Shown here in pieces: positions 45,331 to 53,639 of a DNA stretch of 64,000 nt; position 1 is the first letter of the stretch, and the number at the start of each line of letters is the position of its first letter. The translations under genes were made by a program, and so were the position numbers. Location: the NCBI RefSeq assembly GCF_002776695.1, contig NZ_LFJC01000003.1:459588-523587 (forward strand), read 5' to 3'. The stretch is from Bradyrhizobium nitroreducens. GTDB taxonomy: Bacteria > Pseudomonadota > Alphaproteobacteria > Rhizobiales > Xanthobacteraceae. Below the pieces are notes generated by a model. It was not told the origin of the DNA, did not search any database, and saw only the letters and a list, made by a program, of their open reading frames with translations.

Positions 45331-45708
45331 TCACGGACAGGGGTGACGGAGACCATCGTGGCCCAGATAGGTCCCCGAGCCGGGATCATAGGAGCGGTAA
45401 CGCTGCGCGCAGTAGGAGGCGGCATTGGCTTGAGCTTGGCTGTTGGCGATTGCGCCGCCGATGATCGCACCAGCCGCGAGACCGCCAAGCACGGCTGCGC
45501 CGGTACCGTAATGGCCATGCCGATGCCCGTAATAGCCGTGTCCATATCGAGGTCCATGTCCGTGCCAATGCCGATACTGCACCTGCTGCACGCTCTGGTC
45601 GGACGAGGGATTTGCGATCGGCAGAGGCGCCGCCAGCGCCGGTGATGCAGCCGTCGAGAACATTGCTCCAGCGGCAGCCAATGCGACGAAAGTTCTACGC
45701 ATTGTCAT
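45331..45708 (-). CDS. BA14K-family secreted protein
   Basis: A 125-residue exported protein. A signal peptide (RTFVALAAAGAMFSTAASPA) is followed by a His/Gly/Tyr-rich segment with repeated HGH/YGH units (about residues 46-68), a Gly/Ala hydrophobic stretch (AVLGGLAAGAIIGGAIA) and the BA14K signature CAQRYRSYDPGSGTYLGHDG. BA14K was first known as a Brucella immunoreactive lectin-like protein. ATG at 45708 has GGAG 6 bases before it. An exact EcfG-type promoter lies upstream, implying general stress control. Confidence 0.85.
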   Translation of the reverse strand: MTMRRTFVALAAAGAMFSTAASPALAAPLPIANPSSDQSVQQVQYRHWHGHGPRYGHGYYGHRHGHYGTGAAVLGGLAAGAIIGGAIANSQAQANAASYCAQRYRSYDPGSGTYLGHDGLRHPCP

Positions 45709-45740
45709 GTCGGACTCCATGTTGTTGAGGATGGGAGAGC

Positions 45741-45765
45741 AACGGCCGGTTGCCCGCTCCGTTCC
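45741..45765 (-). promoter_or_regulatory. EcfG-type (general stress response) promoter
   Basis: Read on the minus strand: GGAAC, 16 bases, CGTT. This is an exact match to the alphaproteobacterial EcfG consensus, ending 33 bases before the BA14K start. I found no other exact match in the intergenic regions checked. Confidence 0.75.
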
Positions 45766-45873
45766 TGCCACGCGGGGGAAGCGTCAGAGCGTCGCAGAAA
45801 ATGAATTGTTCGTAAGGATGCGCGGTCAGGACTGCCTGCGGCTCGGGAGCCGCCGCTCCAATCGGCCTCGCAC

Positions 45874-46137
45874 CTATCTGTCCTCGCCGTCCCGCCGGCG
45901 AAAGGGATCAGCAACGTCATCATGGCCGCTGCGGCTGCTGAAGAACATCAGGGCCATCAGCCCGCAGCCGATCAGCAGGGAGAAGAAGGCTCCGAGGCCG
46001 AGCGCGATCCAGCCGTGCTTGCCCATCTCGACGCCGCTGCTGGTCTGCCAGACCGAAAATCCCCAGACACCCGTGAGGATCAACAGAGCTCCGAGAGCAA
46101 CCAGAAGGGCGATCTGACCGGCACTGATGTTCTTCAT
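45874..46137 (-). CDS. Small two-helix membrane protein
   Basis: An 87-residue protein: helix 1 about residues 8-29 (IALLVALGALLILTGVW), helix 2 about 44-66 (ALGLGAFFSLLIGCGLMALM), then an acidic/basic soluble tail SSRSGHDDVADPFRRRDGEDR. It matches no family I recognise. It lies in a minus-strand group with the BA14K and Rnk-like genes, with 110-170 base gaps, so each probably has its own promoter. Confidence 0.7.
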   Translation of the reverse strand: MKNISAGQIALLVALGALLILTGVWGFSVWQTSSGVEMGKHGWIALGLGAFFSLLIGCGLMALMFFSSRSGHDDVADPFRRRDGEDR

Positions 46138-46246
46138 GGCCGTTCCCGTCGCGAGTCAATTGCGAAGAACGAGGCGGCGTTCCTGATGTCGGTCGCCACC
46201 TCCAGGCCACTCTTCTGAGCCCGTGTGTCGGAACACGTCTGCTCCC

Positions 46247-46660
46247 TCATTCGGAAACGGCGAGAACGGTCAGGCTCCTGACGCGCTTGTCCGGCGTCTC
46301 GAATTCGATCCGCTGTCCCACCGAAAGGCCGATCAGAGCCGCCCCGACAGGCGTCAGGATCGAGATCCTGTTGAGCTCGATGTTTGCCTCGTGCGGATAG
46401 ACCAAGACGATCTGCCGACTCGCGCCCGTCCCGTCATCGCGATACGTCACCTTGGAGCCCATCCGGACCACATCGTGCAAATCGTTCCCTGCGGTGACCG
46501 TCGCGCGTTCCAGTTCGCGCGCCAGAAACTGGGCGACACGGGGAAACAGATCCATGGTCGAATTCGCCAGCGAGCTGAGACGCCTGGAATCGTCTTCCGC
46601 GATCCTGATCGGTGGCAACGCGGACTGTTCCCGCCGCATCTCGGTTTTGAAATTGTGCAT
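46247..46660 (-). CDS. rnk: Rnk-like/GreA-GreB C-terminal domain protein
   Basis: A 137-residue RNA-polymerase-interacting protein. It has the FKBP-like Gre C-terminal fold: VRMGSKVTYRDDGTG, IVLVYPHEANIELNRISILT, then TPVGAALIGLSVGQRIEFET. The short N-terminal coil (residues about 20-50) lacks the long Gre hairpin, matching Rnk rather than GreA. Nine bases separate it from a second, more divergent copy upstream, so they form an operon. Confidence 0.88.
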   Translation of the reverse strand: MHNFKTEMRREQSALPPIRIAEDDSRRLSSLANSTMDLFPRVAQFLARELERATVTAGNDLHDVVRMGSKVTYRDDGTGASRQIVLVYPHEANIELNRISILTPVGAALIGLSVGQRIEFETPDKRVRSLTVLAVSE

Positions 46661-46669
46661 TTGATTCTC

Positions 46670-47146
46670 CTATGCTGCACTTGGTCCGGGATCGTCGTCG
46701 AGCGGTCTGCTGCGCCGACTTGGCCGGACAAGAGGAACGACGTTCGGGCTCGATCGGGTGACGTTCTCAACCCTGACGACGTTCAGGCAACCGGCGACCA
46801 GATACGGCATCTGATCGCCGACCCGCAGGCCGATCAAAGCCGCTCCCAAAGGCGTCAGGATCGAAATGCGGGCGGGATCCGACCAGCATTCCTCGGGCCA
46901 GACCAGTTGCACGATGCGGCGCGGAACGCCCCAATTCGTGCAGAACGTGACCCATGATCCCACCGTCACCCGGGAAGGCAGATCGTCCCACGTGTCCGGC
47001 ACGATCTCGGCGCGGTTGATTTCACCCAGGAGGAAGATCCCGTCCAAATCGCCTCTGTGCGCGGCGCGGCGGGCAAGTTGTTCAAGTCGTGGATAGTCGG
47101 ATGCGTTGAGCGCGATTTTCGGAAGAGACAGCACGGCACACTCCAT
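46670..47146 (-). CDS. Second Rnk-like protein, divergent
   Basis: A 158-residue paralogue of the next gene. The core is visible: VTVGSWVTFCTNWGVPRRI, QLVWPEECWSDPARISILT, and TPLGAALIGLRVGDQMPYL. The N-terminus has a different helix (PRLEQLARRAAHRGDLDG), and the basic C-terminal tail is extended. The shared ARISILTPLGAALIGL/NRISILTPVGAALIGL segment shows recent common origin. Whether both bind RNA polymerase is unknown. The start is ATG (MECAVLSLPK). Confidence 0.8.
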   Translation of the reverse strand: MECAVLSLPKIALNASDYPRLEQLARRAAHRGDLDGIFLLGEINRAEIVPDTWDDLPSRVTVGSWVTFCTNWGVPRRIVQLVWPEECWSDPARISILTPLGAALIGLRVGDQMPYLVAGCLNVVRVENVTRSSPNVVPLVRPSRRSRPLDDDPGPSAA

Positions 47147-47600
47147 CTGCTTCGAGACGGCCTCGCAAGGCGAGGTGACGAAAAGCTGGAAAAGAGCCCG
47201 GACGGCGCAAGCACCGTCCGGCTAACCGCCTGCTTGGAGGCGGCCGGCGTGAAGACTGAAACGCGCAGTGCGCGCGTCTATGTCGACGACATATGCCATG
47301 ACACGCTGAATATAGTGCCCCGTTCCGCTGGAAGCATTGCGGCGAAACCGCACAGCTGCGAGCGATGGGATGTCTGCAACAAACCGCAGCTTCGGCGGCG
47401 AAACGAAATTCAGATTCCAAGGCTCAACTGCCGGCAGCGGAATCCACGCCCGCAACGGACTGCGCCGTTGCGGATGTCCGCATCATTGATCTGAAACAAT
47501 GATGATCCCGACCACCAATGCTAGAAGGATTCGCAAGTCGCGACTCACGGCTCCCGGCCGGTCGCGTCAATCGCAACGCGCGCTGGAATCCGAGGGCTGA
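47147..47600. other. Gap without a supported gene
   Basis: 454 bases upstream of both the Rnk-like pair (minus) and the methyltransferase gene (plus). Short open frames on both strands show no signal peptide, family pattern or ribosome-binding site. An EcfG-like element with one mismatch (GGAAC-N16-CGTG, minus strand, 47302-47326) could drive the Rnk pair. Confidence 0.5.
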
Positions 47601-48266
47601 ATGGGACGACTCCTGAATATCGTGACGCCGCTGCATACGGCGACCAAGCGCGACTACATGGGGCGCATGAATGACGACAAGATCGGCTGCTCGCTGAAGG
47701 CGCGGGAATACGAGGCCGATTATTGGGATGGCGACCGCCGCTTCGGCTATGGCGGCTACCGCTTCATCGAGGGGCGCTGGGCGCCGGTCGCCAAGGCGCT
47801 GATCGAGACCTATGGCCTGAAAGACGGCTCCAGCGTGCTCGACGTCGGCTGCGGCAAGGGCTTCCTGCTGTACGAGATGCAGAAGATCCTGCCGGGCCTG
47901 AAGGTCACCGGCTTCGATATCTCCAAGCACGGTCTCGCCAATTCGCATGAGCAGGTGCGGCCGTATCTGTTCAACTACCGCGCCCAGGACATCTACCCCT
48001 ATGGCGACAAAAGCTTCGACCTCGTGATCTCGCTCGGCACCTTGCACAATCTCCGGCTCTACGAGCTCGAGGCGGCGCTCAAGGAGATCGAGCGGGTCGG
48101 CAAGAACAAATACGTCATGGTCGAGGGCTATCGGAACGTTGCCGAGCTGCACAACCTCGAATGCTGGGCGCTGACGGCGGAGTCCATCCTGCACACCTCG
48201 GAATGGATCTGGCTGTACGGCAAGCTCGGTTACACCGGCGATTACGAATTCATCTATTTCGAGTGA
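47601..48266 (+). CDS. Class I SAM-dependent methyltransferase
   Basis: A 221-residue methyltransferase. Motif I is VLDVGCGKGFLLYEM (about residues 80-94), motif II ends GFDISKHGLA, and a motif IV-like DLVISLGTLHNL follows. An N-terminal domain with YWDGDRRFGYGGYRF precedes. This pattern is seen in proteins of sugar or polysaccharide clusters, but the substrate is not defined. GAGGG lies a few bases before the ATG. It precedes the dehydrogenase gene by 15 bases, so the two form an operon. Confidence 0.88.
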   Translation: MGRLLNIVTPLHTATKRDYMGRMNDDKIGCSLKAREYEADYWDGDRRFGYGGYRFIEGRWAPVAKALIETYGLKDGSSVLDVGCGKGFLLYEMQKILPGLKVTGFDISKHGLANSHEQVRPYLFNYRAQDIYPYGDKSFDLVISLGTLHNLRLYELEAALKEIERVGKNKYVMVEGYRNVAELHNLECWALTAESILHTSEWIWLYGKLGYTGDYEFIYFE

Positions 48267-48281
48267 TCGGGCGCGCGATCC

Positions 48282-49325
48282 ATGGACATCAAGACTGCCA
48301 AGGCGGCCATCCTCGTCGAATCCGGCAAGCCGCTGATCGTCGACGAGTTCGATTTGCCGGATAGGCTCGAGCACGGACAGGTGCTCGTGCACGTGCACAC
48401 GTCGAGCATCTGCGGCGCGCAGATCAACGAGATCGACGCCGTCAAGGGCGTCGACAAGTTCCTGCCGCACCTCCTGGGGCACGAAGCGCTGGCCACGGTC
48501 GTCGAAACCGGACCCGGCGTCGTCTCCTGCAAGCAGGGCGACACCGTGGTCATGCATTGGCGGCCGGGCAAGGGCGTCCAGTCCAACACGCCGGTCTATT
48601 CCTGGCGCGGCCAGCGTCTCAATGCCGGCTGGGTCACCACCTTCAATGAATATGCCGTGGTGTCGGAGAATCGCGTCACGCCGGTTCCGGCCTCGATCGA
48701 CCGCACCAGCGCGCCGCTGCTCGGCTGCGCCGTGACGACCGCGCTCGGTGTCGTCAACAACGACGCGCAGATCGCCATCGGCGAGGCCGTCGTCGTGTTC
48801 GGCGTCGGCGGTGTCGGGCTGAACATCGTGCAATTTGCCGCGATGGTCGGCGCCTATCCGGTGATCGCGATCGACCGCCTCGACAACAAGCTCGAGATGG
48901 CCCGGCAGTTCGGCGCCACCCACCTCATCAACTCCGAGGCGGTCAAGGACGTGGCCGCCGAGATCCGGTCCATCACCGGCGCGGACGGACCCGACAAGGT
49001 CGTCGAGACCACCGGGGTCAAGAATCTGATCGAGCTCGCCTACGAGATCACCGCCAAGAAGGGTCGCTGCATCCTCGTCGGCGTGCCCCGCGAGAAGGCC
49101 GAGATCTACACGCTGCCGCTCCACTTCGAGAAGGTGCTGAAGGGCTCGGAAGGCGGCCAGTGCCAGCCGGCGCGCGACATTCCGCGTCTGGTTCGGCTGA
49201 GCGACGCCGGCAAGGTGAACTACCGCGGGATCGTGACCCACGAGTTCGCGCTCGACGACGTCAACGACGCGCTGGACCTGATGCGCAGCGGCACCTCGGG
49301 ACGAATCCTCCTCAACATCAGCTGA
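48282..49325 (+). CDS. Medium-chain (zinc-type) alcohol dehydrogenase family protein
   Basis: A 347-residue oxidoreductase. Catalytic zinc positions are Cys in SSICGAQIN (about residue 43) and His/Glu in GHEALA (about 68); the Rossmann motif is GVGGVGLNIVQFA. The four-cysteine structural-zinc lobe is absent: the region around residues 92-115 (HWRPGKGVQSNTPVY) has none. It is thus a structural-zinc-less subgroup. With the upstream methyltransferase it may modify a sugar or polyol. It overlaps the convergent MFS gene by 8 bases. Confidence 0.87.
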   Translation: MDIKTAKAAILVESGKPLIVDEFDLPDRLEHGQVLVHVHTSSICGAQINEIDAVKGVDKFLPHLLGHEALATVVETGPGVVSCKQGDTVVMHWRPGKGVQSNTPVYSWRGQRLNAGWVTTFNEYAVVSENRVTPVPASIDRTSAPLLGCAVTTALGVVNNDAQIAIGEAVVVFGVGGVGLNIVQFAAMVGAYPVIAIDRLDNKLEMARQFGATHLINSEAVKDVAAEIRSITGADGPDKVVETTGVKNLIELAYEITAKKGRCILVGVPREKAEIYTLPLHFEKVLKGSEGGQCQPARDIPRLVRLSDAGKVNYRGIVTHEFALDDVNDALDLMRSGTSGRILLNIS

Positions 49326-50646
49326 GCGCCACGCAGGCGCCGACGACATGCCGGCGCTGGCGCTGCAGCAGCCAGGCCGCGATCGCCATGTTCACGACAT
49401 TCCAGGCGATGCCATTGACCAGCGCCGACGCGTAGGAGCCGGTCCAGTCGTAGATCGCGCCGGCCATCCAGCCGCCCAGCGCCATGCCGGCGAGCGTGAC
49501 CGAGATGGCGAGGCTGACGCGGAAGCCGGCTTCCCGCGCCGGAAACAGCTCGCGGATGATCACGGCATAGCTCGGCACGATGCCGCCCTGCGCCAGGCCG
49601 AACATGGCGGACACGACGTAGAGCGAGACCAGCCCGTTGAACGGCAGATAGAGCGCCAGCGCCGTCGCCTGCATCGCCGAGCCCAGCAGCAGCGTCGGCA
49701 GGCCGCCGATGCGGTTCAACAGCCAGCCGAAAATCAGCCGGCTCGCCACACTGAAGCCGAGCATGACCGCCAGCATCTCGGCGCCGCGCGCGGAGCCGTA
49801 GCCGAGATCGCCGCAATAGGCGACGAGATGGACCTGCGGCATCGCCATGGCGACGCAGCAGCAGATGCCGGCCACGGCCAGCAGACCCTGCGTGACGGAG
49901 GGGGACAGTCCGATGGACTGCATCGTATCGCCGCTGCTTGCCGCTTCGCGCGTGGTCGTGTGGGCCACTTGTCGCCGCAGCAGAACCAGCGAGAGCGGCA
50001 GCATCGTCGCCAGGCAGAACAGGCCGATGCCGATATGGGTCTGCCGCCAGCCATGCGCGGCGATGGCATGCTGCACGATCGGAGGCCACACCACGCCGGC
50101 AAGCGAGCTGCCGGCCGTCGCCAGCGCAATGGCAAGGCCGCGGTGCCTGTCGAACCACAGCGACACGTCGGCCACCAGAGGCGCGAAGCTGGCCGCGCCG
50201 CCGAGGCCGATCGTGACGCCCGAGATCATCGCGAACACGGACAGGCTCGGAGCAAAGGCGGTGAGGACATAGCCGAGGCTCATCAGGATGGTGCCGCCGG
50301 CCAGCGGCGGCAGGATGCCGAAGCGATCCGCGAGGCGCCCGACGACGATGCCGCCGATCATGAAGCCGACGATGGCGAACGTGTAGGGCAGGGCCGCCTC
50401 GGCGCGGGGCGCATTGAAATCGGCCTGCACCGCCGGCAACGCCACGACCAGCGACCACATGCCGACGCAGCCGAGCGTGCTGAGCGCCATGGAGACGGCG
50501 AGGCGAATCCAGGAATACGAAGTTTCGATCGACGGCTTTTCAGGCGGCACTGGTTTTCTCGGGCTGCTGGAGTTCGGCCCTGGGTATCGCCCGCCGTCGG
50601 CGGCGACAAAGCAGGATTTCTCTTTTGTCGCGCGAGCAAAACTCAT
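49318..50646 (-). CDS. MFS transporter, OFA-like
   Basis: A 442-residue inner-membrane permease with about 12 transmembrane segments. The first loop motif reads GRLADRFGIL and the second half has RLIFGWLLNRIG; the organisation resembles the oxalate/formate antiporter or monocarboxylate group. The start is ATG 50646 with AGGAG upstream. It is divergent, with a 38-base gap, from a truncated LysR gene whose product would normally control it. Substrate unknown. Confidence 0.88.
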   Translation of the reverse strand: MSFARATKEKSCFVAADGGRYPGPNSSSPRKPVPPEKPSIETSYSWIRLAVSMALSTLGCVGMWSLVVALPAVQADFNAPRAEAALPYTFAIVGFMIGGIVVGRLADRFGILPPLAGGTILMSLGYVLTAFAPSLSVFAMISGVTIGLGGAASFAPLVADVSLWFDRHRGLAIALATAGSSLAGVVWPPIVQHAIAAHGWRQTHIGIGLFCLATMLPLSLVLLRRQVAHTTTREAASSGDTMQSIGLSPSVTQGLLAVAGICCCVAMAMPQVHLVAYCGDLGYGSARGAEMLAVMLGFSVASRLIFGWLLNRIGGLPTLLLGSAMQATALALYLPFNGLVSLYVVSAMFGLAQGGIVPSYAVIIRELFPAREAGFRVSLAISVTLAGMALGGWMAGAIYDWTGSYASALVNGIAWNVVNMAIAAWLLQRQRRHVVGACVALS

Positions 50647-50684
50647 GCATCCTGCTCCTCTCCCCGCATCGCCAGGAGCCGGCC

Positions 50685-51341
50685 ATGACGTATCTGCTGC
50701 CGCCACTCAATGCCCTGCGCGCCTTCGAGGCCGCCGCCCGTCATCTCAGCTTCAAGCAGGCCGCCCACGAGCTGCACGTCACGGCCGGTGCGATCAGCCA
50801 GCAAGTCCGCCTGCTGGAGGAGCGGCTCGGCGTGCAGCTGTTCGAGCGCCGCACGCGGCAGGTGGTTCTGACCTCGGCCGGCGAAACCTATCTGGCGCAG
50901 GTCCGAAAGGCGTTCCGCCGCCTTGCCGAGGCCACCGCCGAGCTCAAGCCCGAGGGCGTCACGAGCCTGCTGCATATCGGGCTTCACGCGAGCTTTGCCC
51001 TCGACGGGCTGCGAGCGCGCCTCGCCCAATTTCGCCGCGCCGAGCCGCAACTCGCCATTCGCATCAGTCAGCCGGCTGGGCTGCACGAGCTGCTCGAAGG
51101 CAAGGTCGATGTCGTGATCACGGACCGGATGCAGCGCTATCCAGGCTACAAATGCGAGCCGCTGGAAAACGGCTTCCTGATCGCCCCGCTCGGCACCGCC
51201 GATTGCCCGGAGATCGAAGCCTTACGGTCCTGCCTGCTCGGCGACGCCGGGCCCGCGCGGTCGGCGACGCCCCGGGCCGCGCTGGTCGTCGGGAGGCCGA
51301 GTCCGGCGCGCAGGCCATCCAAGCCGTTCTTTTCCGCCTGA
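50685..51341 (+). CDS. LysR-family regulator, C-terminally truncated
   Basis: A 218-residue protein; LysR proteins of the GcvA type are about 300. The N-terminal helix-turn-helix (LNALRAFEAAARHLSFKQAA, then VTAGAISQQVRLLEERLGVQLF) is intact. The effector domain is normal only to about residue 175 (PGYKCEPLENGFLIAPLG), after which a Pro/Arg/Ala-rich tail (RSATPRAALVVGRPSPARRP) replaces roughly 90 residues. The tail looks like frame-shifted or deleted sequence, so this may be a pseudogene or a DNA-binding-only form. AGGAG precedes the ATG. Confidence 0.75.
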   Translation: MTYLLPPLNALRAFEAAARHLSFKQAAHELHVTAGAISQQVRLLEERLGVQLFERRTRQVVLTSAGETYLAQVRKAFRRLAEATAELKPEGVTSLLHIGLHASFALDGLRARLAQFRRAEPQLAIRISQPAGLHELLEGKVDVVITDRMQRYPGYKCEPLENGFLIAPLGTADCPEIEALRSCLLGDAGPARSATPRAALVVGRPSPARRPSKPFFSA

Positions 51342-51462
51342 GCGGGCCTGTTCACAGTCCTTCCGGTTTCGCGCCCCTCCCGTAACCGCCGGTTAACCAT
51401 GGATATTTACGGTGTAGCAAGCCTCTGAGCCGGGGCAGTCAGTTGATTTCGAGTCCAACCCC

Positions 51463-53637
51463 ATGGCGTTCGGTCGAAGCGCATCTCCGCGAAGCATCGC
51501 CCCGACGGAGCCAGCGGCTTCGTGGGAAGCGCCGCGGGCTGCGCGGACGAGACCTGACGCCGCCGCGCCGGCGCTGAGCAAGGGAGCGCTGACCGTCGCC
51601 GGAGCGCTCGCATTTTTTCGCGAGAACGGCCGGCGCATTCTCACGCTGGCCTTGGCGCTGTTTGCCCTCGGCATCGTCGCTCTGATGGTTCTGCCGGTCC
51701 GCTATGCCGCGACGGCGCTGGTCGTGCTCGATCCACGCGAGCTGCGTGTCACCACGGAGCAGGACGTCTTGCCGGGCATCGGCCAGGACGCCGCGGCGCT
51801 TCAGAGCCAGATCGAGATCGCCAAATCGGACGGTTTCCTCCGTCCCCTGATCGAGCAGCTCAAGATCGCCGAGGACGACGACATCGCGGGCGGTCATACC
51901 GACATGACGCGTCTGCTCGAGAAATTCCGCAATCGCCTCGAGATCACGCGCCGCGGCCTCACTTACGTCATTGCGATCTCCTTCACCTCGAACCGTCCCG
52001 ATCGGGCCGCCTACTACGCCAACGCCATCGCCGCGGCGTTCGTCGCCAGCCAGGGCCGCGTCCGTACCGCGGCCACGGACGAGGCTGCCGACTGGCTCAA
52101 GGACCGGTTGAAGACGTTGAACGAGCGGCTGCGCGCATCGGAAGACGCCGTTGCCACCTTCCGGCTCGAGCACAAGATCCTCAATGCCGGCAAGGATTCG
52201 ACCACCCAGCAGCTGCGGGTGACCGATCTCAATCAGCAGGTCTCCGCCGCACGTCTTCGCACCGAGGAAGCCAAGGCGCGCTACGACCAGGTGCAGCGCG
52301 ATCTCAAGGCCAATGTCGAGGGGCCGGTGAAGCAGGACCTGTTGAGCATGCTGCGCGCGCAGCGCTCGACCCTGAATGACCAGATCGCGCAGAAGAAGGC
52401 GGTGTTTGGCGACCGCCATCCCGATCTCGCGATCTCCTACAGCCAGCTGGCGGACATCAACCGCCAGATCGAGGTCGAGCGGAAGAAGAACATCGACACC
52501 GCCAAGTCCGAATATGAAGCCCAGCTGGAGCAGCAGAACGCGCTGGAAAAGCAGCTCAAGGCGGTCGAGACGCAGATGCTGGTCGACGGGCAGGCGCTGG
52601 TGAAGCTGCAGGAGCTGCAGCGCGACGCCGACGCCAACCGCAACATCTACGAGCAGTTCCTGTCGCGGTTCAAGACCACCAACGAGCAGCGTCAGCTGCA
52701 GAGCTCCCAGACCAAGATTGCCTCGCCGGCCATTCCGCCGGTGCGCTCGACGCGTCCGCCGCTCGCGCTGTTGCTGGCGGCACTGGCGATCGGCTCGCTG
52801 CTGACGTCGATCGCCGCAACTGCGGTGATGACGAGCATGTCAGCCCAGCCTGCGCCTGCCGAGGCCTCCGTGCATGCAGCAATGGCGGACACGGAAACTC
52901 GGCAGATCCAGTCTCAAGTTCAGTCGCAAGCCCCGCCGCCAACGCAACCGGCCGCTGCCGCCGGCCAGCCGGACGCGATGCCGCGGCTTCCCGTCTGGGC
53001 CCGCATTCCCGATCTGTTGTCCGGGACCGGCCCAACCACCGTCTGGCAAAGGCCGATCGCCGCTTCGGCCGAGCTCGATCTCGGTGTCTATCTGCGGCCG
53101 CTGCTCGAGCGGATCGATCGCGTGCCGGTGCGCGGCTGCAAGGTTGCGCTGGTGTTGTCGGTCGGCAAGAGCGCCGGCGGCAACACCGTCGCGCGCTCGC
53201 TGAATCGTGCCGCCGTGAAGCGCGGCATGATGAGCGTGTTGATCCGCCTGCAGGCGGAATTCGCAGGTCACCAGCCTCCGGTGACCGAATGGAATGACGG
53301 TTCGACCACAGCCGGACTTCAGTCGATCGACGAGCTCTTGAGCGCCGGCCGCAAGGCCGATGCCAGAGCTGAGGACGATATTCGTTCGGAGTTCGATCTG
53401 ATCATCGTCCATGCCGGCAATCTCGCACTTCAGCCCGACGCCATCGCGCTGGCGGCCCATGCGGATTTGATCGTGCTGGTGGCGCGTGCCGGCGAGCTCG
53501 GATCGGCAGCGATGCGCCGGGTGACCGCCGCGCTGTCGCGCTACGAGACCGTGCCGACGGGGCTCGTGGTCAATCATGCGCCTGCGGGCTCGCAGGCGCC
53601 GCTCCCCGACGGTGGCGCATTGGGACTTGCGGTTTGA
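51463..53637 (+). CDS. Wzc/ExoP-like exopolysaccharide chain-length protein with degenerate kinase domain
   Basis: A 724-residue inner-membrane protein. TM1 is about residues 59-80, followed by a Wzz domain (VLDPRELRVT), a long coiled coil (about 205-400), the GumC-type Pro-rich end (PPVRSTRPPLALLLAALA) with TM2, a Gln/Pro-rich linker and a C-terminal P-loop-like domain from about 545. There the Walker A reads LSVGKSAGGNTVARSL and lacks the GKGKTT/GEGKT pattern; Walker A' Asp is replaced (VLIRLQAEF). So it is probably a non-kinase copolymerase. It heads the group with the hydrolase and polymerase genes. Confidence 0.88.
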   Translation: MAFGRSASPRSIAPTEPAASWEAPRAARTRPDAAAPALSKGALTVAGALAFFRENGRRILTLALALFALGIVALMVLPVRYAATALVVLDPRELRVTTEQDVLPGIGQDAAALQSQIEIAKSDGFLRPLIEQLKIAEDDDIAGGHTDMTRLLEKFRNRLEITRRGLTYVIAISFTSNRPDRAAYYANAIAAAFVASQGRVRTAATDEAADWLKDRLKTLNERLRASEDAVATFRLEHKILNAGKDSTTQQLRVTDLNQQVSAARLRTEEAKARYDQVQRDLKANVEGPVKQDLLSMLRAQRSTLNDQIAQKKAVFGDRHPDLAISYSQLADINRQIEVERKKNIDTAKSEYEAQLEQQNALEKQLKAVETQMLVDGQALVKLQELQRDADANRNIYEQFLSRFKTTNEQRQLQSSQTKIASPAIPPVRSTRPPLALLLAALAIGSLLTSIAATAVMTSMSAQPAPAEASVHAAMADTETRQIQSQVQSQAPPPTQPAAAAGQPDAMPRLPVWARIPDLLSGTGPTTVWQRPIAASAELDLGVYLRPLLERIDRVPVRGCKVALVLSVGKSAGGNTVARSLNRAAVKRGMMSVLIRLQAEFAGHQPPVTEWNDGSTTAGLQSIDELLSAGRKADARAEDDIRSEFDLIIVHAGNLALQPDAIALAAHADLIVLVARAGELGSAAMRRVTAALSRYETVPTGLVVNHAPAGSQAPLPDGGALGLAV

Positions 53638-53639
53638 CG

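Noticed and set aside
45196..45645. Plus-strand open frame opposite the BA14K gene
   Set aside because: Mirror of a gene with clear signal peptide, family signature and promoter on the other strand.
47302..47326. EcfG-like element GGAAC-N16-CGTG upstream of the Rnk-like pair
   Set aside because: The final base of the -10 box differs from consensus, so I did not list it as a feature.
47222..47455. 77-codon minus-strand frame in the 454-base gap
   Set aside because: No ribosome-binding site, family pattern or hydrophobic signal; other frames in the same DNA are equally open.
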